This document shows, piece by piece, positions 1 through 5,862 of a DNA stretch of 35,896 nucleotides (the first letter of the stretch is position 1; each line of letters opens with the position of its first letter). The stretch lies in assembly GCA_000431535.1 (NCBI GenBank), contig HF991790.1:1-35896 (forward strand), in the 5' to 3' direction. The position numbers and the translations under genes were made by a program. The notes under the pieces were generated by a model, which did not search any database, was not told where the DNA came from, and worked only from the letters and a program-made list of their open reading frames with translations. Origin of the DNA: Clostridium sp. CAG:678. Lineage in GTDB: Bacteria; Bacillota; Clostridia; Oscillospirales; Acutalibacteraceae.

Positions 1-723
1 TGCAGAGATTTTAAACTGCACGAAGATAAATACTTGAAAGGAGTGATGGAAAATGAATTCACAAAACGGAAAGAATACCTTCGAAAATATGAAGGATATG
101 ATGAGACAGGCACAGACGCCTCAGACCTGCGCAGTGATAACAGAGGAAAACTGGGAAAGTCTTATCAGTCTGCTGGCACATCAAATATCAATAATGGAAC
201 AGCAACAGGACATACTTCATACAATGATTACAACAGAACAGATGGCAGGATTGATAAACAATCAGACAGAGAATATGCAAACCTACATAGAGAAGCTGGG
301 TTCAATAACGGAGAAGCACAGCAAAGTTATGAAAGCGATAGAGTCGGATTTCAACAAGTCAGTCACAAGACAAACGAGCGTACTGAAGGACGAAACCAAG
401 AAAACGATGAAGGAGATATCCTTACAGGCTGGGAGAATGAAAGACGATTTTTCGAACAGTCTTTCTATGGAGAAAGAGCATATGAAAGATACATTACTAA
501 AACAAAGGATAATCAACTGGGCACTGACAGCAATGCAAGTGTTATCACTTGGAGCATTAATTTTATGGGTAACTTCGCAGACCTTCTAAATACCAACAAC
601 AGAAGGTACACAACAAAAAGATACAAGTTATCTAAAAAGAATATCCGAAAGCGTCTTGCTAAAGGACAAAAGACCTCAGGTTATGAAGAATACGATGATT
701 ATGATTACACTATGAGTATGTAA
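1..723 (+). CDS. Probable C-terminal tail of a mobilization relaxase (5' partial)
   Basis: This frame is open from the first base of the window to a TAA at 721-723, about 240 codons without a stop in AT-rich DNA, which is hard to explain by chance. The product is hydrophilic, rich in N, G, D, E, R and Y, without membrane segments, and ends in a basic stretch (about residues 190-215) and an acidic/tyrosine-rich tail. Such low-complexity tails are common at the end of MobA/MobL-type relaxases, and position upstream of excisionase and integrase genes suits a mobilization gene. The catalytic part would lie outside the window, so the relaxase identity is inferred from context only. A second gene in another frame (53-589) overlaps it. 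A start near 34 is possible but poorly supported; an upstream continuation is more likely. Confidence 0.5.
   Translation, partial: CRDFKLHEDKYLKGVMENEFTKRKEYLRKYEGYDETGTDASDLRSDNRGKLGKSYQSAGTSNINNGTATGHTSYNDYNRTDGRIDKQSDREYANLHREAGFNNGEAQQSYESDRVGFQQVSHKTNERTEGRNQENDEGDILTGWENERRFFEQSFYGERAYERYITKTKDNQLGTDSNASVITWSINFMGNFADLLNTNNRRYTTKRYKLSKKNIRKRLAKGQKTSGYEEYDDYDYTMSM
53..589 (+). CDS. Membrane-anchored coiled-coil protein, MobB-like accessory candidate
   Basis: 178 residues. The ATG at 53 follows a good SD (AAGGAG at 38-43, 9 nt away). Residues about 30-150 are polar and heptad-like, predicted coiled coil (many Q, E, K, M). Residues about 152-175 form one hydrophobic segment (LTAMQVLSLGALILWV core) ending four residues before the C-terminus, so the protein should be tail-anchored with a cytoplasmic coiled coil. 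The gene lies wholly inside another open frame (1-723). In the RSF1010 family, mobB is encoded within mobA in another frame and has a membrane segment; the layout here is similar, but no sequence similarity is claimed. Of the two overlapping frames this one has the better start signals. Function otherwise unknown. Confidence 0.65.
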   Translation: MNSQNGKNTFENMKDMMRQAQTPQTCAVITEENWESLISLLAHQISIMEQQQDILHTMITTEQMAGLINNQTENMQTYIEKLGSITEKHSKVMKAIESDFNKSVTRQTSVLKDETKKTMKEISLQAGRMKDDFSNSLSMEKEHMKDTLLKQRIINWALTAMQVLSLGALILWVTSQTF

Positions 724-732
724 AAAATAAAT

Positions 733-790
733 GCCTGCTAACTTAAGTTGGCAGGCTGAAAGGAGATTAGTGTGAAAATTCACACTAATC
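733..790 (+). terminator. Two tandem hairpins after the mobilization genes
   Basis: The first hairpin pairs GCCTGC (733-738) with GCAGGC (751-756) and continues through a nearly palindromic TAACTTAAGTTG core. The second pairs GATTAGTGTGA (765-775) with TCACACTAATC (780-790), 11 bp with a 4-nt loop. Neither has a strong U tract, so they may be mRNA 3' ends or protein-binding palindromes rather than efficient intrinsic terminators. Confidence 0.5.
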
Positions 791-841
791 CGGATTATAT
801 TGCCCTCAAAATTTGCCTATGGCATAATTTCGAGATGGCTG

Positions 842-926
842 TAATCACCATTAGCGCCTTATCAGGCTACAGTAAGGCGTTAATAATTTTAATTTATTTT
901 TGTAGCCTGAAAGGCTATGGTGATTA
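842..926 (+). promoter_or_regulatory. Bistable leader of the excisionase gene
   Basis: Two nested perfect 10-bp inverted repeats are present: TAATCACCAT (842-851) with ATGGTGATTA (917-926), and TCAGGCTACA (862-871) with TGTAGCCTGA (901-910). Between them AG(CG)CCTT (853-860) can pair with AAGGCT (911-916), giving one long stem of about 26 bp. This stem would bury the SD-like AAAGG (910-914) and the first ATG of the next gene. An alternative hairpin, CGCCTTA (855-861) with TAAGGCG (873-879), is followed by a T-rich run (880-900) and looks like a terminator. The two folds are mutually exclusive. The regulatory role is inferred. Confidence 0.6.
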
Positions 927-928
927 AT

Positions 929-1129
929 ATGGAAAGTAAATATAAATCATTTGACGAATTACCGTTAATGCTGTCTGTTGTTCAGGTGGCAGAGGTACTT
1001 GGAATTTCTAAAACAAGTGCCTATGAGTTATCTCACACAAAGAGTTTCCCGTCAATGACTGTAGGTGGACGAATAATTGTACCTAGAGATAAATTTATTG
1101 AATGGATTAATTTGCAGACAGAGAAATAA
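929..1129 (+). CDS. Excisionase-like helix-turn-helix protein
   Basis: 66 residues from ATG 929; ATG 917 or GTG 920 would add 3-4 residues. The core (LSVVQVAEVLGISKTSAYELS, then ...VGGRIIVPRDKFIEWI) is the winged HTH pattern of the MerR-like/excisionase family. It has the typical helix-turn-helix followed by an R-I-I-V-P wing and a final helix. These small DNA-binding proteins bend DNA at att sites and direct tyrosine recombinases toward excision. It sits 58 bp upstream of the integrase gene, the usual xis-int order. The SD-like AAAGG (910-914) is 14 nt from 929, longer than ideal, and lies inside a strong inverted repeat, so translation is probably regulated by leader structure. Confidence 0.75.
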   Translation: MESKYKSFDELPLMLSVVQVAEVLGISKTSAYELSHTKSFPSMTVGGRIIVPRDKFIEWINLQTEK

Positions 1130-1139
1130 TTGTCTGGAT

Positions 1140-1165
1140 AAACACTGCCTTTTGTGGTAGTGTTT
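1140..1165 (+). terminator. Hairpin between xis and int
   Basis: AAACACTGCC (1140-1149) pairs with GGTAGTGTTT (1156-1165), 10 bp with one G-U, 6-nt loop. It sits just upstream of the integrase SD (AAGGAG, 1173-1178). With only a short T run following, it may be an attenuating or RNA-stabilising hairpin rather than a full terminator. Confidence 0.45.
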
Positions 1166-1187
1166 GTCCTGCAAGGAGAGTGATAAA

Positions 1188-2402
1188 ATGCAAAAAAGAT
1201 TACTTACAAACGGAAACATATTCAAGCGAACCGACAACCGCTGGGGCGGTGTAGTTTGGTATATGAACGAAGTTGGCGAAAGGAAACGAAAGAGTTTCTC
1301 AGGAACAACTAAAGCTGAAGTCAACAAAAAGATTACCAAATACATTTCCAAATTCAATAAAGAAACATTAGAGAACAATGAGAGCAACAAAAGGCTCAAA
1401 GACAGTATGTATAATTACCTTAAAGTATTTAAGTATCCGTCAGTAGAAAGAGTTTCATATGACAGATTAGAGCAACTGCTGAACAATCAAATAGCACCTT
1501 ACATTGGTGAGAAAATCATATCAGACATAACTGCTATTGACATAAAAACACTTATCAACACGCTGACTGAAAAAGGTTACGCTTTATCAACGGTAAAGAA
1601 AACATATAATCTACTCAACGAATACTTCCGATATCTTGAACAAGAAGAAATACTTTTTAAAAATCCTATGCGCAGCGTAGGTGTAATAAAGAAAGCAAAC
1701 TTCTATGCAAATCAAGGCAAAGAAGTACTTCCTGCAAGTGAAACAATTACAATATTCACACCCGAAGAAATAGAAAAATTCAAGAAAGAATGTTTCAAGA
1801 CTTGGGGTACCGGAAAACCGTTCTACCAGCAATCAGCAGCTTACATACTAATGCTTAACACAGGACTGCGTACTGCAGAAATGCTTGGACTTCACAACAG
1901 TGATATAGATTTAGAAAACAAGGTTATGCGCATTCAGCGTGGTGTTAAAGAAGTGGGTAAACGAGTAGGCACTGAAAAGCAACCAGGCAGAGAAATCGCC
2001 GTTGGTAAACTCAAGACTGCATCAAGCAGACGAATTGTACCGCTTAACTCAACTGCAATTGAAATGATAAAAAAATTAAGAGAGGAGTTCTACTTCGGTG
2101 AGGACTCCCCTCTCGTCTGCGATGAAAACGGCAACTACACCAAGCCGTCTAATTTCCGAAAGAGATTTTACAGAATACTTGACGGTGCAAAAATAGAAAA
2201 GAAAGGCTTACACAGTTTGCGCCACACATTCGCCACAAATCTTGTAAACGGGATCCGGCAACCTGACGGAACTATTAAATGCTTAACACCGAAACAGGTT
2301 GCGGATCTGCTTGGACACACGACTTCAGAAATCACCGAGATGTATTATGTAAAGCGAAATGATGATTTACTGAATGGTATTACTAATGGGTTTGAGATAT
2401 AA
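1188..2402 (+). CDS. Tyrosine recombinase/integrase
   Basis: 404 residues, the normal size for Tn916/phage-type integrases. The ATG at 1188 has SD AAGGAG 9 nt upstream, preferred over an earlier in-frame start at 1164 that lacks one. The N-terminal arm-binding region (1-60) contains a WGGVVWY beta motif, and the core-binding SAM-like domain spans about 70-165. The catalytic domain covers 190-400 with R228 (NTGLRTAEML), a lysine near 274-276, H342 and R345 (HSLRH), H377 (LLGHT) and Y386/Y387 (EMYYVKR) as nucleophile. All catalytic positions are present, so it should be active. It would integrate and excise the element carrying the relaxase and xis genes, probably at a tRNA gene. It ends 39 nt from the convergent HEPN-like gene. 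Confidence 0.93.
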   Translation: MQKRLLTNGNIFKRTDNRWGGVVWYMNEVGERKRKSFSGTTKAEVNKKITKYISKFNKETLENNESNKRLKDSMYNYLKVFKYPSVERVSYDRLEQLLNNQIAPYIGEKIISDITAIDIKTLINTLTEKGYALSTVKKTYNLLNEYFRYLEQEEILFKNPMRSVGVIKKANFYANQGKEVLPASETITIFTPEEIEKFKKECFKTWGTGKPFYQQSAAYILMLNTGLRTAEMLGLHNSDIDLENKVMRIQRGVKEVGKRVGTEKQPGREIAVGKLKTASSRRIVPLNSTAIEMIKKLREEFYFGEDSPLVCDENGNYTKPSNFRKRFYRILDGAKIEKKGLHSLRHTFATNLVNGIRQPDGTIKCLTPKQVADLLGHTTSEITEMYYVKRNDDLLNGITNGFEI

Positions 2403-2441
2403 TAAATAACTTTAACACTTAAATTCAATGACGAAAAAAAG

Positions 2442-3248
2442 CTAGTCTATAATCACATCTGAAATGTCAAATTGTGATATACCATATTGTCTCATTATGT
2501 TATTAATCACTTTATTACGTTTCTGTACAGGATAATTTTTGAGACGAGCCAAATAGTCTTTTTTTTGCAACTCTAAATGATATTTAAAAATCTCATTTAT
2601 ATAATTTTTACTATCTAAGTTTGAAATAAAATATTGATCAATTTGTTGTACACAATCAATTATAGCCTTTGTAATAGATGCAACTTCTTTGAATGTTGGC
2701 GTTTTGTTCTCTTTGAAATTATCCAAAGTTTGTTCTATATTCAAATTGCAATAATTTTCTTTAATTTTTGAGCTATTGCAATTTAAGATTTCTATAAATT
2801 TATTATCAAGTAAATTGCTTGCCTCTCGATGAATCATATTATTTCGCCAAGCAATACCCAACTCTACAAAAGATTGCAGAATAATATCAGGCGATACAAC
2901 ATCAGAGATATATTCAAATTTTCGTTTAACGCTGTGTCCAGAACTATCAATTTTTTTTATTAATTCATTATCATAGATTAATTTTGGCTTAGTATTACAT
3001 TCAATCAAATAAGAGTCTAAACAATCTATAATCCAAGCTAAAGAAGATTTTTTTACAAATTCTCTACTTCTTGCAATCGACGCAAATCGATTTTTAGGAT
3101 TCCAAGTAGTCCTAAAACTACTTCTAATATTTATTTCTTCGTGATCTTCTAATCCATCCAATCCAACTAATACTGTTATTAAGAAGTGATTGGCTTGACC
3201 AATATTTTTTTTGAAACCCTTGTAATTAAAAGAATTAGAAATTTCCAT
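2442..3248 (-). CDS. Unrecognised accessory protein with a HEPN-like RNxxxH motif
   Basis: 268 residues, AT-rich, soluble, no signal peptide or membrane segment. I do not recognise the family. The one clear motif is R135-N136-NMI-H140 within a predicted helix (ELGIAWRNNMIHREAS). It matches the RNxxxH (Rx4-6H) signature of HEPN domains, which act as metal-independent RNases in toxins, Abi proteins and anticodon nucleases. The surrounding predicted all-helical pattern (residues 70-230) fits HEPN. Start ATG at 3248 follows GGTGGAAG (3260-3253). A tRNA-like gene lies 14 nt upstream on the same strand, so both may share a transcript. Position next to the integrase marks it as cargo. An RNA-targeting defence or toxin role is inference; a non-enzymatic helical protein is the main alternative. 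The stop codon is TAG. Confidence 0.6.
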   Translation of the reverse strand: MEISNSFNYKGFKKNIGQANHFLITVLVGLDGLEDHEEINIRSSFRTTWNPKNRFASIARSREFVKKSSLAWIIDCLDSYLIECNTKPKLIYDNELIKKIDSSGHSVKRKFEYISDVVSPDIILQSFVELGIAWRNNMIHREASNLLDNKFIEILNCNSSKIKENYCNLNIEQTLDNFKENKTPTFKEVASITKAIIDCVQQIDQYFISNLDSKNYINEIFKYHLELQKKDYLARLKNYPVQKRNKVINNIMRQYGISQFDISDVIID

Positions 3249-3262
3249 TTATCTTCCACCAA

Positions 3263-3359
3263 TGGAGCCTATAGTTTGATTCGAACAAACATCTCTTGCT
3301 TTAAAGGCAATACTATCATTGCAATAAAGGCAAGCGACTTTCCTTTAGCCCATATAGGC
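3263..3359 (-). tRNA. tRNA-like gene with a 23-nt insertion in the anticodon arm
   Basis: Read on the minus strand, this has almost every tRNA hallmark. Acceptor GCCTATA (3359-3353) pairs with TATAGGC (3273-3267). U8 is present. D stem GGCT/AGTC (3350-3347/3339-3336) encloses AAAGGAA with A14, G18-G19 and A21. G26 follows. Anticodon stem CTTGC/GCAAG is at 3334-3330/3299-3295. A 4-nt variable region precedes T stem GTTTG/CAAAC (3290-3286/3278-3274) with loop TTCGAAT. Discriminator U73 and an encoded CCA (3265-3263) close it. But the anticodon stem encloses 30 nt (3329-3300) instead of 7. TTGCCTTTA occurs twice, 23 nt apart; removing one period leaves a normal CTTTAAA loop with anticodon UUA, which would read UAA (and UAG by wobble). 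The extra bases extend the arm as a hairpin (GCAAT/ATTGC at 3322-3318/3311-3307). Possible identities: damaged tRNA, decoy or RNA partner of the downstream protein, or integration scar. Confidence 0.75.
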
Positions 3360-3365
3360 GCATAA

Positions 3366-3371
3366 ATACTA
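3366..3371 (-). promoter_or_regulatory. Possible -10 element for the tRNA-like gene
   Basis: On the minus strand TAGTAT (3371-3366) lies 6 nt before the 5' base of the cloverleaf at 3359, placing a start near 3359-3361. No good -35 is visible at 17 bp. A second, perfect TATAAT lies further upstream on the minus strand (3454-3449), also without a clear -35. Either could drive the tRNA-like/HEPN-like unit. Confidence 0.35.
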
Positions 3372-3559
3372 TCCATATTTGTTGTAATCAACACATTTAA
3401 TTGTTTTCAAGATCGAAATAACTTTTAAATTAGCTAAATATTCAAAATATTATAGACGATTAATGTCATTTAATTCGTTATATCTAATAATACAGCAAAA
3501 GTGTTACTATTAGCAAGAACTTTACCAATAAATTTTTTATAAGCACTTCAATATTCTTA

Positions 3560-3599
3560 TTATATTATCATAAAATTGATTGAACAAATGATAATATAA
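3560..3599. repeat. Perfect 12-bp inverted repeat downstream of the GNAT gene
   Basis: TTATATTATCAT (3560-3571) and ATGATAATATAA (3588-3599) are exact reverse complements separated by 16 nt. It lies 66 bp past the stop of the minus-strand GNAT gene. It could act as an AT-rich transcript end or a protein-binding site; no U tract makes it a standard terminator. Confidence 0.5.
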
Positions 3600-3665
3600 A
3601 TAATATATTTCAGTATTTTTTGAATTTTCATCTATTAATTGTATTTTTCCAAATCATTCTATTCA

Positions 3666-4391
3666 CTATAATTTTATTTTAGGCAGTCTTGTTTTAAAGC
3701 AATGCGACCATACAGGAGAATAACCACACTTTATTGCTACTCTTTGCGATGAAATATTACTATTATCTGTAGTATAATACGGTACAACACCTCTATTAAG
3801 CGTTTCAACCGTAAGCATGTTCACAAGTTTAACTGCAATTCCTTTACCTCTATGTTCAGGCAAAACATCCACTCCTATTTGCCACATAGTATCACTATCA
3901 GCACTTGCACAAGCAATACCAACTATTTTGCCATCATGTTTTGCTACAGACGCAAGTACTTCTGGTCTGCTACTACATGTATTATATTGCAAAGCATTGT
4001 GAAAGTTTTCATATTTATAATATCTTTGAATATCATTATCAACCATATTAAAATCGTAATTATTAATATGTATAACCTTAGTATTATTAACATTAGGCAA
4101 AAAATATGGATTTATTCCATAGACGAATTTACTATTCAAAACATCGTAACGAGATTTACCAGCAAGCTTTTTCTTTACAAATGGCATAATATTAGATGAA
4201 ACATTCACAATAACTCCTCTTCCAAATGTTACCATTTCAAGCCTAGGATTAACAAACGGCATTGCTCGTCTTCCAGGCAACATCGCAGCAATTGTAAAAA
4301 TAATCTCATCATTTAAAAAATCATCAGGATTGCAATTATAATCAATAGCAAGTTGATTATAAACAATCGTCATCATTTCTTTGTTTGTCAT
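3666..4391 (-). CDS. GNAT family N-acetyltransferase
   Basis: 241 residues, larger than a minimal GNAT. The C-terminal half carries the acetyl-CoA fold: beta strands around GKIVGIACA (about 153-161), then the pyrophosphate-binding loop in QIGVDVLPEHRGKGIAVKLV (R-G-K-G-I-A matches Q/RxxGxG/A), then N-I-S-S-Q-R-V-A-I-K-C-G-Y, the usual final helix and turn. The N-terminal about 110 residues are extra and match nothing I know. Substrate unknown. Start ATG 4391 follows an AAGGA about 6 nt away. It is AT-rich, ends in TAG, and sits between integrase cargo and host tRNAs, so it was probably acquired with the mobile element. Confidence 0.8.
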   Translation of the reverse strand: MTNKEMMTIVYNQLAIDYNCNPDDFLNDEIIFTIAAMLPGRRAMPFVNPRLEMVTFGRGVIVNVSSNIMPFVKKKLAGKSRYDVLNSKFVYGINPYFLPNVNNTKVIHINNYDFNMVDNDIQRYYKYENFHNALQYNTCSSRPEVLASVAKHDGKIVGIACASADSDTMWQIGVDVLPEHRGKGIAVKLVNMLTVETLNRGVVPYYTTDNSNISSQRVAIKCGYSPVWSHCFKTRLPKIKL

Positions 4392-4630
4392 TAGTGTTCC
4401 TTTTCTAAATTATTACTACAAAATATTTTAGAATAATTGACCAAAACTTTTGTAAACTAATGTTCATTTATTAACCATAAATCAATTATACTATCTAATC
4501 ATGAATAATACAAGAAAGTTTGATGCTTTTTTGATGCTGTAGCAGACGGAAAAGTGTGAAAAATTTAAAACCAGACGAAAAATTTGTTAATTTGAGTGTT
4601 AAAATCAAGTGAAAATTACATAAAGAAAAA

Positions 4631-4673
4631 AGCCTTTATTTAGCCGAATTTGGCTTAAATAAAGGCTTTTTTT
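4631..4673. terminator. Strong hairpin terminator downstream of the tRNA pair
   Basis: GCCTTTATTTAGCC (4632-4645) pairs with GGCTTAAATAAAGGC (4652-4666, one bulged T). It is flanked by A-rich and T-rich runs and so works in both directions. It terminates the minus-strand tRNA-Trp transcript immediately after its CCA end and probably marks the chromosome/element boundary region. Confidence 0.85.
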
Positions 4674-4674
4674 A

Positions 4675-4750
4675 TGGCAGGGGCAGAAGGACTTGAACCC
4701 TCGGCACGCGGTTTTGGAGACCGCTGCTCTACCAACTGAGCTATACCCCT
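4675..4750 (-). tRNA. tRNA-Trp (CCA anticodon)
   Basis: On the minus strand AGGGGTA (4750-4744) pairs with TGCCCCT. The D arm is GCTC...GAGC, and anticodon stem GCGGT/ACCGC encloses CTCCAAA, giving anticodon CCA. The T arm is GAGGG TTCAAGT CCTTC; discriminator G73 and CCA are encoded at 4678-4675. Standard 76-nt tRNA including CCA. It is 5 nt from the tRNA-Met gene upstream and shares its promoter. Its 3' end faces the mobile region and is a natural target for a tyrosine recombinase. Confidence 0.95.
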
Positions 4751-4755
4751 AGATT

Positions 4756-4832
4756 TGGTGGGCCATCAGGGACTCGAACCCCGGACCTACCGGTTATGAG
4801 CCGGGAGCTCTAACCAACTGAGCTAATGGCCC
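4756..4832 (-). tRNA. tRNA-Met (CAT anticodon, probably elongator)
   Basis: On the minus strand GGGCCAT (4832-4826) pairs with ATGGCCC. Anticodon stem CCGG/CCGG encloses CTCATAA, giving anticodon CAT; T loop TTCGAGT; A73 and encoded CCA at 4758-4756. 77 nt including CCA. Base pair 1-72 is G-C and the anticodon stem lacks the three consecutive G-C pairs of initiators in the right place, so an elongator is favoured. A CAT anticodon can also be the lysidine-modified tRNA-Ile2, which cannot be excluded by eye. Confidence 0.93.
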
Positions 4833-4849
4833 AAATCATTGACTTAGAT

Positions 4850-4878
4850 ATAATATCACTGATTCAGGATTAAGTCAA
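4850..4878 (-). promoter_or_regulatory. Promoter of the tRNA-Met/tRNA-Trp operon
   Basis: On the minus strand TTGACT (4878-4873), a 17-bp spacer, and TATTAT (4855-4850): a near-consensus sigma-A promoter, starting transcription about 10 nt before tRNA-Met. It is divergent from the aldo/keto reductase promoter. Confidence 0.8.
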
Positions 4879-4911
4879 GATTATTTTTGAATATAATTCA
4901 AAATTTTGCTA

Positions 4912-4940
4912 TTGTAAAACAGCCGTTGCTTTATTATAAT
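4912..4940 (+). promoter_or_regulatory. Promoter of the aldo/keto reductase gene
   Basis: TTGTAA (4912-4917), exactly 17 bp, then a perfect TATAAT (4935-4940). The predicted start is near 4947, just before the SD. This excludes an upstream in-frame start at 4887 and supports ATG 4959. Confidence 0.75.
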
Positions 4941-4958
4941 TTAAATGAGGTGAGAGAC

Positions 4959-5807
4959 ATGACTGGATCCTTTATTCTAAACAACGGTATTGCACTGCCG
5001 GCGGCAGCGTTTGGCACATACAAAGCCGTTGACGGAAATGTGAACACAATCCTAAACGCGATCAAGGCAGGCTACAGATATTTTGACACGGCCTCTTTCT
5101 ATGGCACGGAAGAATACGTTGCAAAAGCCATTCAGGAAAGCGGAATTGCACGAAATGAATTCCAGATTGCAACAAAATTATGGAAGACGGAAATGGGCTA
5201 TGACAAGACGATGCAGGCATTTGAAAATTCGCTCAAACGGCTGCATACGGATTACATAGATCTTTACCTGATTCACTGGCCTTTACCGGAGCCGGATTAC
5301 AAAGATTGGAAAGTTCTGGATTTTGACACATGGCAGACGCTTGAAACATTATATAAGCAAGGCGTGATCAAAGCGATCGGCGTGAGCAATTTTCTGCCGC
5401 ACCACTTGAAAAACATATTGGACAGCTGTGAGATAAAACCTGCTGTGGATCAGATTGAATTCCACCCGGGCTATTCCCAAGAGGCAACGGTAAATTTCTG
5501 CAAAGAAAACGGAATCCTGGTTCAGGCATGGAGTCCGCTTGGGCGCACCAGAGTTCTAAACGATGAACTGATCTGCGAACTCGCAGAAAAATACAGCACC
5601 TCCCCTGCCCAGATCTGCATAAGATATGCATTGCAGAGCGGTGTGATGCCCATTGTAAAAACAAGCAATAAAGAGAGAATGGCAGAAAACCTTGATCCGG
5701 GCCGATTTGAGATTGAGGAGGAAGATATACTGCGCATCCGTTCCATGCCACCCGTTGGATGGAGCGGTGAGCACCCGGACAGGGCCAGAGTAAAAATACA
5801 GGCTTAA
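4959..5807 (+). CDS. Aldo/keto reductase (DkgA-like)
   Basis: 282 residues, the normal length for AKR family 5-type enzymes, which reduce aldehydes or ketones with NADPH in the cytoplasm. ATG 4959 follows AGGTGA and lies downstream of the promoter. The catalytic tetrad is visible: D in GYRYFDTASFYG and the Y in the same motif, K in ATKLWKTE, H in YLIHWPLP. Later motifs GVSNF, ...QIEFHPGYSQ and VQAWSPLG are standard barrel strands. The C-terminal VMPIVKTSNKERMAEN is the coenzyme-binding segment. It is followed after 55 bp by a fucosidase gene with no terminator between, so the two are probably co-transcribed. Substrate cannot be assigned; a sugar-derived aldehyde is possible from context. Confidence 0.88.
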   Translation: MTGSFILNNGIALPAAAFGTYKAVDGNVNTILNAIKAGYRYFDTASFYGTEEYVAKAIQESGIARNEFQIATKLWKTEMGYDKTMQAFENSLKRLHTDYIDLYLIHWPLPEPDYKDWKVLDFDTWQTLETLYKQGVIKAIGVSNFLPHHLKNILDSCEIKPAVDQIEFHPGYSQEATVNFCKENGILVQAWSPLGRTRVLNDELICELAEKYSTSPAQICIRYALQSGVMPIVKTSNKERMAENLDPGRFEIEEEDILRIRSMPPVGWSGEHPDRARVKIQA

Positions 5808-5862
5808 CAACCGTTAGGGCTGATAAAAAGAGAGGGGCGTGCCGCAAGGCGCAAAATTTAAT

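Larger units (their letters stand above)
3360..3665. other. AT-rich intergenic stretch between tRNA-like gene and GNAT gene
   Basis: About 300 bp of very AT-rich DNA. It contains the two candidate -10 elements noted for the tRNA-like gene and the 12-bp inverted repeat at 3560-3599. I see no credible coding frame in it. Confidence 0.5.

Noticed and set aside
3263-3359. Alternative reading as an ordinary class II tRNA with a long variable arm
   Set aside because: It needs a mismatched pair 27-43, a pyrimidine at position 37, and a 27-nt variable region with a 7-nt loop. The fold with stem CTTGC/GCAAG and a 23-nt insertion explains more bases and the direct repeat.
5839-5862. GTG 5839 as the fucosidase start
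   Set aside because: Its only SD-like sequence is 1-2 nt away, too close; ATG 5863 is more plausible, although not certain.
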